NCBI GenBank assembly: GCA_013215945.1 | Contig: JABSOM010000009.1 | Span: forward strand, 92,165 to 156,164 | Direction: 5' to 3' | Length of the DNA: 64,000 nucleotides | Source: Campylobacteraceae bacterium | GTDB lineage: Bacteria; Campylobacterota; Campylobacteria; Campylobacterales; Arcobacteraceae | In this document: positions 55,166 to 63,923 of the stretch, piece by piece | How positions within the stretch are numbered: the first letter of the stretch is position 1 | Layout of the letters: each line of letters begins with the position of its first letter | Made by a program: the position numbers and the translations under genes | The notes under the pieces: generated by a model | What the model was told of the DNA's origin: nothing | The model's input: the letters and a program-made list of their open reading frames with translations, nothing else | Databases searched by the model: none

Positions 55166-55925
55166 GTAATATTTCCTTATCCGCATTTAGCGCTTCTTCT
55201 CTCATCATATCCCACAATTCTTTTTGTTTTTCATCCAGTTCAAGCATATGATTTTTACGTTCATTTAAAGGAATATTTATATCTATTATTTTTTGAATTT
55301 GCCCAGGTCTGTTTCCTAAAACAACAATCTTATGACCCAAACGTACAGCTTCACTTAAATTATGAGTTACATATACAGCAGTAAATTTTTCTTTTTCCCA
55401 CAAAGAAATCAAATCTTCTAATAATAACTCTCTTGTTTGACTATCAAGTGCCGATAAAGGCTCATCCATTAATAAAACAGAAGGTTTTACACTAAGCGCT
55501 CTTGCAATTGCAACTCTTTGTTTCATACCTCCACTTAACTGTTTGGGTAAGGCTTTTTCGAAATCGCTTAATTTGGTTCTTTTTAATACATCTTTTATTA
55601 TTGCATCTATTTCATTTTTACTTAAGTTGTGATTTTCTAAGACCAAAGCAATATTGTCATAAACATTTTTCCAAGGCAATAATGCAAAATCTTGAAAAAT
55701 ATAGGTCAAAGGATTTAAAGAAGCTTTTGAAGGCTCTCCTATTTGCATAACTTTTCCCTTTGATGGTTTTTCCAAACCACCAATTAATCTTAGTAATGTT
55801 GATTTTCCACAGCCAGATGGTCCAACAATACAAACAATCTCTTTTTCTTTAATAAATAAATTAATGTCTTTAAGAACCTCAAGTTTTTCATAAGAATGAG
55901 AAATATTTTCTATATGTAAATCCAT
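55158..55925 (-). CDS. ABC ATPase (TauB/SsuB type)
   Basis: 255 residues. Walker A GPSGCGKST (near 35-43), Q-loop IFQDFALLPW, signature QLSGGMKQRVAIARAL, Walker B VLLMDEPLSALD and the switch histidine YVTHNLSEA. Drives the importer with the adjacent permease and binding protein. The family covers nitrate, taurine, alkanesulfonates and pyrimidine precursors. 11 bases separate it from the binding protein gene. Confidence 0.92.
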   Translation of the reverse strand: MDLHIENISHSYEKLEVLKDINLFIKEKEIVCIVGPSGCGKSTLLRLIGGLEKPSKGKVMQIGEPSKASLNPLTYIFQDFALLPWKNVYDNIALVLENHNLSKNEIDAIIKDVLKRTKLSDFEKALPKQLSGGMKQRVAIARALSVKPSVLLMDEPLSALDSQTRELLLEDLISLWEKEKFTAVYVTHNLSEAVRLGHKIVVLGNRPGQIQKIIDINIPLNERKNHMLELDEKQKELWDMMREEALNADKEILHA

Positions 55926-55936
55926 GAATTTTACTA

Positions 55937-56950
55937 TTAATAGGTTTTTACAAAACTGGTATCAACTAACATCTCAATAGTAATATGTTTTTTAACCATT
56001 TTTTTATCTTTAAACCATTTCAGTTGATCTTTGACACTTTTCATATTTAATTTTGCACCTTCGTTAATTCGCATAGAACCATTTCTAATAGAAGGCGCAG
56101 CTTTTTCATAAGGTTTACTTGTATATACATATTTATGTATTAATTTAACCATTTTTGTAGCTTCTTCTTCCCCTGCTGTTTTATCAACTAAAGCAAGATT
56201 ATAATCATTGATTCCTTTTGAAAATGCTTTTAAGAATTTTCGTACTAAGTCTTTTTTATTTTTTGCATTATTAGAAGAAGTAAAAACAGCTGTTACTTGA
56301 TAATCAGGAATATAATCAGATACTCTTCCAATAATAGAAATTTTAGGACTTTTATCTAAGGCTTTTGCAATATGAGGCACAATAGACCAAGCATCAATTT
56401 GTTGTGTTTTTAAAGCCCCAATAATTGCCCCTACTTTTTGTAAAGGTTTAACTTTAATATCTTTATTAGAAAAACCTTCTTTTTGTGCAATTTTATGAGC
56501 TACATAATGAAAAGAAGAACCTGTTTGAGTAATACCAAAGGTTCTACCTTTTAAATCTTTAGGTGTTTTAACACCTTCATCAATGGCTTTTTTTGAAGCT
56601 AAAATCATTTGCCCATCAATTCCAATTTCTTCATGTAAAGCCCCAGCAATTACTTTAATAGCACCTTTTCCAGCAAGATTAATTAAACCTCCAGAAATGG
56701 CAGTAATTCCAAAATCCACATCTCCTGATGCAATTGCGACCGCCATAGGTTGTGCGGATTTAAAGAATTTGAATTCTACTTCTAATCCTTGATCCTTAAA
56801 ATATCCACGTTCATACGCTACAAAACTAGGAGCATGAGAAGTAAATCTCAAAGCCCCAATTCTAATTTTTTCTGCTTGTAAAGTAGTAAAACCCAAACTT
56901 ACTAGTACGCAAAAAATCAATCCTGCTTTTAAATTCTTTCTATTTAACAT
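55937..56950 (-). CDS. ABC substrate-binding protein (SsuA/NrtA type)
   Basis: 337 residues with a signal peptide ending near LQAEK. IRIGALRFTSHAPSFVAYERGYF is the typical start of the mature NMT1/SsuA-like domain, followed by GDVDFGITAISGG and FGITQTGSSFHYVA. It delivers the substrate to the permease. First gene of the leftward operon with a GGGAG site. Its exact ligand (taurine, other sulfonate, nitrate, thiamine precursor) cannot be decided from these motifs; no desulfonating oxygenase gene is nearby. Confidence 0.87.
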   Translation of the reverse strand: MLNRKNLKAGLIFCVLVSLGFTTLQAEKIRIGALRFTSHAPSFVAYERGYFKDQGLEVEFKFFKSAQPMAVAIASGDVDFGITAISGGLINLAGKGAIKVIAGALHEEIGIDGQMILASKKAIDEGVKTPKDLKGRTFGITQTGSSFHYVAHKIAQKEGFSNKDIKVKPLQKVGAIIGALKTQQIDAWSIVPHIAKALDKSPKISIIGRVSDYIPDYQVTAVFTSSNNAKNKKDLVRKFLKAFSKGINDYNLALVDKTAGEEEATKMVKLIHKYVYTSKPYEKAAPSIRNGSMRINEGAKLNMKSVKDQLKWFKDKKMVKKHITIEMLVDTSFVKTY

Positions 56951-57114
56951 TATAATCTCCCAATAATTATTTTCTTAAATACTTTAGCAAAATTTTAGTT
57001 TAGTATGTATAAAAAGTTCTTAAAAATAATTAATTGTAAATTTAGGGATGTTGAGTACTTGTAAATTATGTAAAATAAGCAGTAAGGATGATCAAAAAAA
57101 TCAATTTTTAATCT

Positions 57115-59076
57115 TTATTTTAAGACAGATTTTTTATATTTAATTTCTTTAAATGAGGCCAAATTAGCTAAGGGTTCAGGTTTATGAAGCCCATAGCCTT
57201 GTGCATAATCTACATTCATTTCATTTAATATATCTGCAAGTTCTTGTGTTTCGACATATTCTGCAACCGTTTTTAACTCTAAAGAAGCTGCCATATTTAT
57301 AATAGCTTGAACTAAGGTTTTATCTGATTTGCTACGCGTTAATACTTTAATCAAACTTCCATCTATTTTTAAATAATCAACATAAAGATCTCTTAAATAA
57401 GCAAAAGATGAAAAACCACTACCAAAATCATCTAAAGAAAATCTGCAGCCAATAGCTTTTAATACCCTAATATAGTGCTGTGCAGTATCAATACTAGTCA
57501 TAGCAACGGATTCTGTTATTTCAAATATTATTTGATGTGCTTTACCTGATTTAGAAAGCAGTTTTACCAGTTTTGGTAAATATTCTTTATCAGCCAGCGT
57601 ATGTCCTGAAATATTTATTGAAAAATCCATGTCTTCATCTAGTTTACTTGATAATAATGTTTCTATAACCCACCTATCAATATTTGGCATTAAACCAAAA
57701 CGTTCAGCTGCGGGAAGAAATAAACCTGGGGGAATAATCTTCCCCTCTTTAGATATACCTCTAATTAATATTTCCACATGGCCTTTTGAATCAATATTTT
57801 GCAAAGGAACAATCCTTTGTCCATATAAACAAAACTCTTCATTTACAATCATTTGTGGAATTTTTGCTGCCCATTTTTCTTCTTTTCTAATCTCAATTAA
57901 ATCTGGGTCAGACTCTTCATAAACCATTACTTTGCTGTTTCCTGGAATTTTTGCCATATTACAAGCAGCATCTGCTCGTGATAATACTTCTGTAAATAAA
58001 AAATCCTTCTTAGCTACTGCTAATCCAACAGAAGCACCTAAGTGCATTTTTTGTCCCATCCATGTAAAAGGGTGATTCTCAATTAAAGAAACAATTTCTT
58101 TTGAAATATCGCCTGCACTTTTAATATCTTTTATATTATTGAACCAAATAACAAATTCATCTCCCCCAACACGAGATATAGTACATTTTTTTTCTTTACA
58201 ATATAAAGCAATTTTTTTTGTTAAACTAACTAATAATTCATCTCCTGCTGTATGCCCGTATAAATCATTCACTAATTTAAACCTATCTAAGTCTAAATAA
58301 GCCATAACTCCACCTTGTTTATAATTATCAATAACTATTGCAAGCCCTCTTCTGTTTAAAACACCTGTTAGGGTATCGTGCAGTGCTTGATGTTCCAAGG
58401 TACGACTAATATGCATATTTTTTTTAACAATCCAGATACTTAAAATAATACTAAGCACGGCACTTCCTAAACCAGAAAGTCCCAAAATCCAATAAATTCT
58501 ATCTTTACTGTTTTTTAAATATGCAATAACTTTTGTTTCTTGAGTTTCTGCTAATTCTACTATTTTGTCAATTTCTTTTTCCATTGCATAAATATGTTTT
58601 TTATATTTAGCCATTTCTAATAATGCTTCGTATTGTGTGAGAGAAGAACTGTTTGACATTTTATTTAAAACAAGAGTAATTCCATCTTTATAGGAAGAGA
58701 AAGCATTTGAAAACAAAGAAGAAAATGATTTTGCTTTTATCTCACTTTCATTAAGTTCTTCTTCAAGTTTAAGAAACTGTATATTTGTTTCTAAAAGAGC
58801 TCTTTCCCAACGAATTCTTGTTCTTTTTTTATCAAAAGATGTTTTATTATATAAGAGAGTATCTTTTTCGAGTTTTCGTAGATTAATTAACATACTTTTT
58901 AAGGTTAAAGATTCCACTTGAGTATCAGAAAAAACAACCAAAGCATTGCTTGATTCATCCGTTATCTTTTCCATTTCCCATGCCCCAAAAACTCCTTGAA
59001 GTAAAATAATAAAAGCGATACTCAAAAGTCCAATTGCTGTATTTTTACCTAAACGTTTTGATTCTATATATAGCAT
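57115..59076 (-). CDS. GGDEF-EAL cyclic di-GMP protein with four-helix-type sensor
   Basis: 653 residues. Helix near 15-33, about 155 periplasmic residues that are all-helical, as in MCP four-helix-bundle sensors, a second helix near 193-215, then GGDEF with RVGGDEF (about 301-307) and EAL from about 400. The EAL motif reads EILIR, and the other catalytic residues seem to be kept: FEITES, LDDFGSGFSSF, LKIDGSLIK, VAEYVETQE. It might therefore both make and degrade cyclic di-GMP, or use one domain as a regulator. It stands alone. Confidence 0.9.
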   Translation of the reverse strand: MLYIESKRLGKNTAIGLLSIAFIILLQGVFGAWEMEKITDESSNALVVFSDTQVESLTLKSMLINLRKLEKDTLLYNKTSFDKKRTRIRWERALLETNIQFLKLEEELNESEIKAKSFSSLFSNAFSSYKDGITLVLNKMSNSSSLTQYEALLEMAKYKKHIYAMEKEIDKIVELAETQETKVIAYLKNSKDRIYWILGLSGLGSAVLSIILSIWIVKKNMHISRTLEHQALHDTLTGVLNRRGLAIVIDNYKQGGVMAYLDLDRFKLVNDLYGHTAGDELLVSLTKKIALYCKEKKCTISRVGGDEFVIWFNNIKDIKSAGDISKEIVSLIENHPFTWMGQKMHLGASVGLAVAKKDFLFTEVLSRADAACNMAKIPGNSKVMVYEESDPDLIEIRKEEKWAAKIPQMIVNEEFCLYGQRIVPLQNIDSKGHVEILIRGISKEGKIIPPGLFLPAAERFGLMPNIDRWVIETLLSSKLDEDMDFSINISGHTLADKEYLPKLVKLLSKSGKAHQIIFEITESVAMTSIDTAQHYIRVLKAIGCRFSLDDFGSGFSSFAYLRDLYVDYLKIDGSLIKVLTRSKSDKTLVQAIINMAASLELKTVAEYVETQELADILNEMNVDYAQGYGLHKPEPLANLASFKEIKYKKSVLK

Positions 59077-59485
59077 GAGAAAAAATCCTTTTTATAAATT
59101 TTTCAACTGTAAAAAGTATATAATAATTTTATGTAATTAAAATCATTTACAATAATATTATCCTCTTAAAGCTTAAGTACTCGCATTTATAAAAAAATAG
59201 AAGTACTCATTTTTATATTTTTAAAAATAAATATTCATTAAATAATATATTTAACTATCTGTTTTTAGCATAAATAATACTAATAAAACTGTAATTAATC
59301 CTTCTTAAGTAAGAAAAAACAACAAAGCTCAATACTAAATTCCTAGCTATTTAAACAAGTAAGTATCTTGTCATCTATCACTAAGTACCATTTTTAAAAG
59401 CACAAAAGAAGAACTTAACTAAGAAAAACGAAGGGATACTGAAATATTAATATCTTTAATAAAAAAGAACAAAATAAATCTATTT
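59077..59485. other. Intergenic region, nothing recognised
   Basis: About 410 AT-rich bases between the GGDEF-EAL gene start and the end of the small membrane protein gene. A direct repeat (AAGTACTCGCATTTA and AAGTACTCATTTTTA, near 59175-59215) is the only structure noticed. The GGDEF-EAL promoter should be at the left side. Confidence 0.5.
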
Positions 59486-59788
59486 TTAGGGAGTAAAAAT
59501 ATCATAAAAAACAAGAAGATAAAAACAAACAACAAGCACTTCAAGTAAAAATGCGAAGATAGAAAATATGATGCCCGTATAAAAAAGTGTCTTATTTAAA
59601 AACATAGAGAATAAATTTACTGTTAGAAAACAAGACAGTATAAAACCTAGTATTATTAAAGAAAAAGCACTGTTTATAAAAGTATCTTCAGGGTATTTAC
59701 CATAAGCATGTGTATAAACCAGTACTAAAAGAGCAAAAGAGCAAAAAGGAAGCAGATATAAAATTAAAATTTTAAATTTTTTACTCAT
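59486..59788 (-). CDS. Small membrane protein, unrecognised
   Basis: 100 residues, almost entirely hydrophobic: about three helices (residues 8-28, 37-60, 68-95). Lysines at the N-terminus suggest the start in the cytoplasm. No family recognised. It begins 15 bases after the Rof-like gene stop and is likely in the same transcript. The ribosome site is weak (AGAAGA). Confidence 0.6.
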   Translation of the reverse strand: MSKKFKILILYLLPFCSFALLVLVYTHAYGKYPEDTFINSAFSLIILGFILSCFLTVNLFSMFLNKTLFYTGIIFSIFAFLLEVLVVCFYLLVFYDIFTP

Positions 59789-59803
59789 ATGTCTTCTTAT
59801 TTT

Positions 59804-60049
59804 TTAGCAAAATTTATTATCATTTGGATTTAAATTGTTAAATAAAAGAATTTTGTCCAATCTTATTTTTTGAGCATTTTCAAGAATCATATATTCCGCT
59901 TTATCTATTATTTTTAAATCAACAATTTTTTGTTTTATCTCTTTTTTTTCATCTTCTTCTTGATATACAATAGTACATATAACTTTTTTTACAGCAGCTT
60001 CTTCTAATTCATCATAAAAATGACAAGCAATACTTTGGTATTCATCCAT
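59804..60049 (-). CDS. rof: Rof-like Rho-binding antiterminator
   Basis: 81 residues from the ATG at 60049, which has a GGAG site; an upstream in-frame TTG at 60061 is less likely. The pattern YQSIACHFYDELEEAAVKK, then VYQEEDEKKE, IVDLKIIDKAEYMIL and KIRLDKILLFNN, follows the Rof (YaeO) family, small Sm-like barrels that bind the Rho hexamer and block termination. Rof in Enterobacteria is DYxPIxCxxYDxLE-like, which agrees. Whether it targets Rho here is inference from the family. Confidence 0.72.
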   Translation of the reverse strand: MDEYQSIACHFYDELEEAAVKKVICTIVYQEEDEKKEIKQKIVDLKIIDKAEYMILENAQKIRLDKILLFNNLNPNDNKFC

Positions 60050-60335
60050 CTTAGTCTCCAATATTAAATTAATTTATAAAAAAGATTGTATCACATTTTA
60101 GAAAATTACCTTCTTCGCTTTTTATCAAGTGGCAAATTAAAAGAGATTCTTAGAGGAGGTAAAACCTTACAATTTTCGATGGTTTAAATAATACTTTTAA
60201 AATGAAACAGCATATAACAAAGGACTTATCTTGCTTGATATTATAAATATTGGTATTAGGGCAAATTGATACAAGTATGATGTTTGAGTAAGTAGTTAAA
60301 ACTAGTATAAATTATATTTTCTTTACTTTGTTAAT

Positions 60336-61751
60336 CTAAGGTAAATTCTCTTTTTGTTTATTTAGTGCTTGCGTTAAAATGTTTGCATACTCACTTATTC
60401 CATCAACATATTTAACAGGTTCTGCACCTCTTGCATAACCATATTTAAGTGTTCTGTAGTATTTTTTTTGAGTTAATAAAGGCAATATTTCTCTTATATC
60501 CAACCAGGAATTTGGATTTTTATGTAAGCGTTTTGCTAAAACTCTGGCATCATGAATATGCCCCATTCCCACATTATATGCAGCAAGTGCAAACTTCATT
60601 CTATCATCTTTGTTTTCTACATCTTTGGGAACATCTTTTATCATCTTAGCCATATATTTAGCCCCACCAAAAATATTCTCTTTGGCATTTAATCGATTTT
60701 TCACACCTACCGTTTTTGCAGTAGTACGCGTTAACATCATAATGCCTCTAACCCCTGTATAACTCCGTGCTTTGGAATTCCAGTGTGATTCTTGATAAGA
60801 TTGTGCAGCTAAATATATCCAAGAAATATCATTTTCTTTTGCAGCAGCAATAAAATATTTTTTATATTTGGGAAGTCTTGCTTTAATTCTTTTATGAAAA
60901 ACTACTGTATTGTAATAATCAAAGATATTGATGTGCCCATAATATTTATCTTTAAGTTTCGCCATATCTCCATTTTGGATGTAGGTATTTAACCACCTAT
61001 ACATATCATTTATAAGAGTATCACTGTTTTCTCTAAGAACCCATGAAAGAGATTCTCTTTCACTAATGGAGAAAGCAAAAGATAAAGAAGGATAGTATCT
61101 CTGGTTGATTGAAAATATATTACTATCTGCAATCGTACAATCAATTTTGTCTTTAGAAACCATCTCTAAAAGCTGGCTTGAGGAAAACTCTGTGCTTATT
61201 TCATACATAATATTAGGATTCTTCTCTTTTGCATCTTTAAGACTTCTTTCATAAGAGGTGCTTTCTCCAACCATAATACTTAAACCAATTAAATCCTCTA
61301 AAGCATTTGGAAACTTTCCTTTTTTGAAAAGCTTGCGACTGCATATAACTTGCTGTTGTACTTGATAATAAGAAGGTCCAAAAATATATTCATTTTCTCG
61401 ATCCGCCGTTCTTGTAATCGCAGCTGAAGTAATATCGCCAAAACCTGTTTTAGTAAGTTTTAACGCTTCTGATATTGTAGAAACTACTTTAAGATTAAGT
61501 TTTACGCCTATATCATCTGCATACGCTTTTAATAACTCATACTCAAATCCTTCTTTTTTACTGTGGCCATAATAATACACAGTAGGTGAATTTACAACAA
61601 TAGCATGCAGTTGTTTTTTGTTTTTTATTTTTTCAAGTTTAGAAAAAGGTAAAATCTCTTTTATAAATGAAGCAGTATATTTATCTTGGAAGCTGTATCC
61701 TATAAAAAAAAATAGTATGGCTACTAAAAAATATTTTATAAAATTATTCAT
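60336..61751 (-). CDS. mltF: Membrane-bound lytic transglycosylase F
   Basis: 471 residues from the ATG at 61751 (MNNFIKYFLVAI); a TTG 15 bases upstream is possible but unsupported. An N-terminal membrane anchor is followed by a family-3 solute-binding domain (about 40-275) and a C-terminal SLT domain with the catalytic glutamate in AAQSYQESHWN (about 320), GVRGIMMLTRTTAKTVGV and AAYNVGMGHI. This two-domain order is that of MltF, which cuts peptidoglycan and is regulated by its binding domain. Confidence 0.92.
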   Translation of the reverse strand: MNNFIKYFLVAILFFFIGYSFQDKYTASFIKEILPFSKLEKIKNKKQLHAIVVNSPTVYYYGHSKKEGFEYELLKAYADDIGVKLNLKVVSTISEALKLTKTGFGDITSAAITRTADRENEYIFGPSYYQVQQQVICSRKLFKKGKFPNALEDLIGLSIMVGESTSYERSLKDAKEKNPNIMYEISTEFSSSQLLEMVSKDKIDCTIADSNIFSINQRYYPSLSFAFSISERESLSWVLRENSDTLINDMYRWLNTYIQNGDMAKLKDKYYGHINIFDYYNTVVFHKRIKARLPKYKKYFIAAAKENDISWIYLAAQSYQESHWNSKARSYTGVRGIMMLTRTTAKTVGVKNRLNAKENIFGGAKYMAKMIKDVPKDVENKDDRMKFALAAYNVGMGHIHDARVLAKRLHKNPNSWLDIREILPLLTQKKYYRTLKYGYARGAEPVKYVDGISEYANILTQALNKQKENLP

Positions 61752-61844
61752 ATATAAGTATAGCAAAAGATAAAGAAAAGCTATAATTATTATGTATTTA
61801 ACAATATAATGAAACTACTTTTTAAAATACGCAAGCTAATAATC

Positions 61845-62687
61845 TTAATTAACACCTTGATCTATTAAGATTTTGTAATTCTCACAGCCATTTTTATAAC
61901 CAGAAGCACAAGCTATCTCAAATAGTTCTTTTGCAATATTTAAATTTTGTTTTACTCCCTTACCAAAAGCATACAAAAGACCTAAGTTATAACAAGCTAC
62001 ACCCAAACCACCAGAACAAGCTTGAGAGTAAAGTTTTGAAGCTTTTTGTTTGTTTTGTTCTACTCCATCACCTTTCTCATATAAAATACCTAAGTTAAAA
62101 CAAGAAATTGCATAAAACTCATTACACGCTTTTGCATAAAGTATTGCCGCTCTTCCTTTATCTTGTTTTACTCCATCCCCATTACTATACATATGAGCTA
62201 GGTTGTAACAAGAAACAAAATATCCATAATCACAGCCTTTGGAATAAAACATTGAAGCTTTTTCTTTATCTCCTTCTACACCATCTGCATTATTATAAAT
62301 ATGTGCTAGGTTATAACAACCAACAGCAATTCTGCTATCACAAGCTTTTAAATAAAATTCTGTAGCTTTTTGTTTATCTTGTTTTATACCATCTCCTAAA
62401 TTAAAGATCTGCGCTAAGTTGTAACAAGCCACTGCAATTCCATCTTTACAATCTTTTGAATAAAGTTCTACTTTTGTTACAACTTTTTTTTTCTCTTTTG
62501 TTCCTATTTCTCCTTTGTAATACAACAAAGCAGTCTTATAACAAGAATTTGAATATTCACTCTCACAATCTATTGTCCATGATTTTATTATATTTTCTTT
62601 ATTAAAACTAGCATATACACCATCAGATGCAATATTAGCATTTAACGTTGCGATAATTATTAGAATAATCAAAAATATTTTTTTCAT
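61845..62687 (-). CDS. Secreted Sel1-repeat protein (Hcp-like)
   Basis: 280 residues: signal peptide (MKKIFLIILIIIATLNANI) and about six Sel1-like repeats of 36 residues such as ACYNLGLLYAFGKGVKQN. Each repeat carries a cysteine pair about eight residues apart (ACDSRIAVGCYNLAH), as in the Helicobacter cysteine-rich proteins whose repeats are locked by disulfides. It is probably periplasmic or exported. AGAAGGAAGAT precedes the ATG. The Hcp name 'beta-lactamase' is historical and should not be taken as its function. Confidence 0.88.
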   Translation of the reverse strand: MKKIFLIILIIIATLNANIASDGVYASFNKENIIKSWTIDCESEYSNSCYKTALLYYKGEIGTKEKKKVVTKVELYSKDCKDGIAVACYNLAQIFNLGDGIKQDKQKATEFYLKACDSRIAVGCYNLAHIYNNADGVEGDKEKASMFYSKGCDYGYFVSCYNLAHMYSNGDGVKQDKGRAAILYAKACNEFYAISCFNLGILYEKGDGVEQNKQKASKLYSQACSGGLGVACYNLGLLYAFGKGVKQNLNIAKELFEIACASGYKNGCENYKILIDQGVN

Positions 62688-63285
62688 TATCTTCCTTCTA
62701 ATTACATTAATAAGTTATATTATTATATAATAAGAAAAATAAAATATAAATGTATAAATAATTTTAGCTAATAATTCTAAGGATTTTATCGTTTAGATAT
62801 CTTATTTATCAGCTTTTTATAGTGTTTATAATTTTTTGAAATTAGCTATAAGCTCCAATAATTCCTAGGTAAAGGTGTAAATTAAAACTTCTTATTTAAC
62901 TTAAGTAATTTTTTAAGCTAAAGAGTTTTTTTCCTTCAAAGTAAATAAAAATAAGCTTAAATTCTTATGCTATAAGGACTTCATAATCTTTTGATAATTT
63001 GAGTTATTTGAAGGAAGGGAGCACATTCTTTCTTGATTGCAAAAAAGAAACAAAGAAACAAAGAAACAAAGCTGTGTTGGAGAAGGTAGGATGAACGCCC
63101 TCTTCTTCTTGCACTCTCGGTGAGAAAACGTACGATTTAGTATATTGTAGAGAATTTCATATCATAACTAAACAATAAAAAATTCAATGTTTATATTTAA
63201 ATTTAATTTAATATTAATTAAAACAATAATATAATATTTTATATTATTAATATATAATAATTACTACTTACATTGGAGATTTTTT
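62688..63285. other. Gene-poor, repeat-bearing stretch left of the Pmp3-like gene
   Basis: About 600 bases without a supportable gene. From about 63010 base composition shifts: GGAAGGGAGCACATTC, an AAAGAAAC tandem run (63044-63071), then GATGAACGCCCTC and CACTCTCGG, more GC-rich than the surroundings. The end GTATATTGTAGAGAATTT resembles GCACATTGTAGAGAGTTG at 63917-63934. It looks like a non-coding dispersed repeat of the sort scattered in marine bacterial genomes. Confidence 0.5.
63044..63071. repeat. Tandem repeat, AAAGAAAC x3.5
   Basis: Three full exact copies of AAAGAAAC and half of a fourth, beginning inside a poly-A run, in the repeat-bearing stretch before the Pmp3-like gene. Confidence 0.85.
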
Positions 63286-63444
63286 ATGAATAAAATCGTT
63301 TTAATTTTATTGGCAATATTTTTACCACCTCTTGCCGTTTTTCTAACAAAAGGTGCAGGAAGAGATCTGCTTATAAATGTTTTACTTTGTCTACTTTTTT
63401 TCATTCCAGGTTCAATTCATGCAATTTGGCTTGTTCTTAAATAG
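63286..63444 (+). CDS. Pmp3/YqaE-family small membrane protein
   Basis: 52 residues, too short for most gene finders. Two helices with the family core: LAIFLPPLAVFLTKGAG then LLINVLLCLLFFIPGSIHA, where 'PP(L/V)AVF' and 'IPG.IHA.W' are the Pmp3 (UPF0057) hallmarks. TTGGAG lies ten bases before the ATG. Pmp3 proteins affect membrane potential and salt tolerance in yeast and plants; the bacterial role is unknown. It sits alone between two repeat-bearing non-coding stretches. Confidence 0.88.
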   Translation: MNKIVLILLAIFLPPLAVFLTKGAGRDLLINVLLCLLFFIPGSIHAIWLVLK

Positions 63445-63603
63445 CCAATATATGATCTTTATTAATTCTTATTAGAATAAAACTCATAGTTATAGAGCTC
63501 ATACAAAGTACCTTTGCGTTCTCTTACTTTTTTTTCTTGAAAGAAAAGTAACAAAAGAAGCAACTGCCGAGTTGTTGAAGGCTTACAGCTCCCCTCTCTT
63601 GTT

Positions 63604-63728
63604 ATTTATTGTTTCTGCCTTGAGGAACTCCCTAAAACGTGCTTACGAGCACCTTTCTTAACGGTCACACAGTCCTCATGCTGTTTCGAAACAATAAATA
63701 AACGCTCGTCTTCAGCAAAGGCAGAACC
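63604..63728. repeat. Nested inverted-repeat element
   Basis: TTATTTATTGTTTC (63604-63617) pairs exactly with 63690-63703. Inside, TGAGGAACT (63624-63632) pairs with AGTCCTCA (63673-63680) with one bulge, and GTGCT-TACG-AGCAC (63641-63654) forms the top. As an alternative, TTCTGCCTT (63615-63623) pairs with AAGGCAGAA (63720-63728), which competes with the outer stem. The layout is that of a structured repeat or RNA. It resembles, from memory only, dispersed repeats of marine Proteobacteria and Campylobacterota. Confidence 0.6.
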
Positions 63729-63901
63729 ACGCTCCACGTTTTACCAATAAAAGGTTTCTTCTTTTTTAATATATCAAAAGATAAAATTTCAAGAACAGTG
63801 TCTAAGTAGAATAATTTTCTATAAGGCTCTTCCCCTGACTTTGATAAAGCTAAATATTTTTATTTTTTAGCGGAAAAAGGATATGACTGTTTGAGCGTAA
63901 G

Positions 63902-63923
63902 CAATGTGCTCTTTAGCACATTG
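63902..63923. repeat. Perfect 9-base hairpin
   Basis: CAATGTGCT and AGCACATTG with a CTTT loop. Directly followed by TAGAGAGTTG, which is similar to the sequence at the end of the other repeat-bearing stretch near 63140-63157. No T tract follows, so it is not a standard terminator. Confidence 0.6.

Noticed and set aside
63044..63071. CRISPR-like repeat
   Set aside because: Repeat units are 8 bases and directly adjacent with no spacers; no cas gene in the window.
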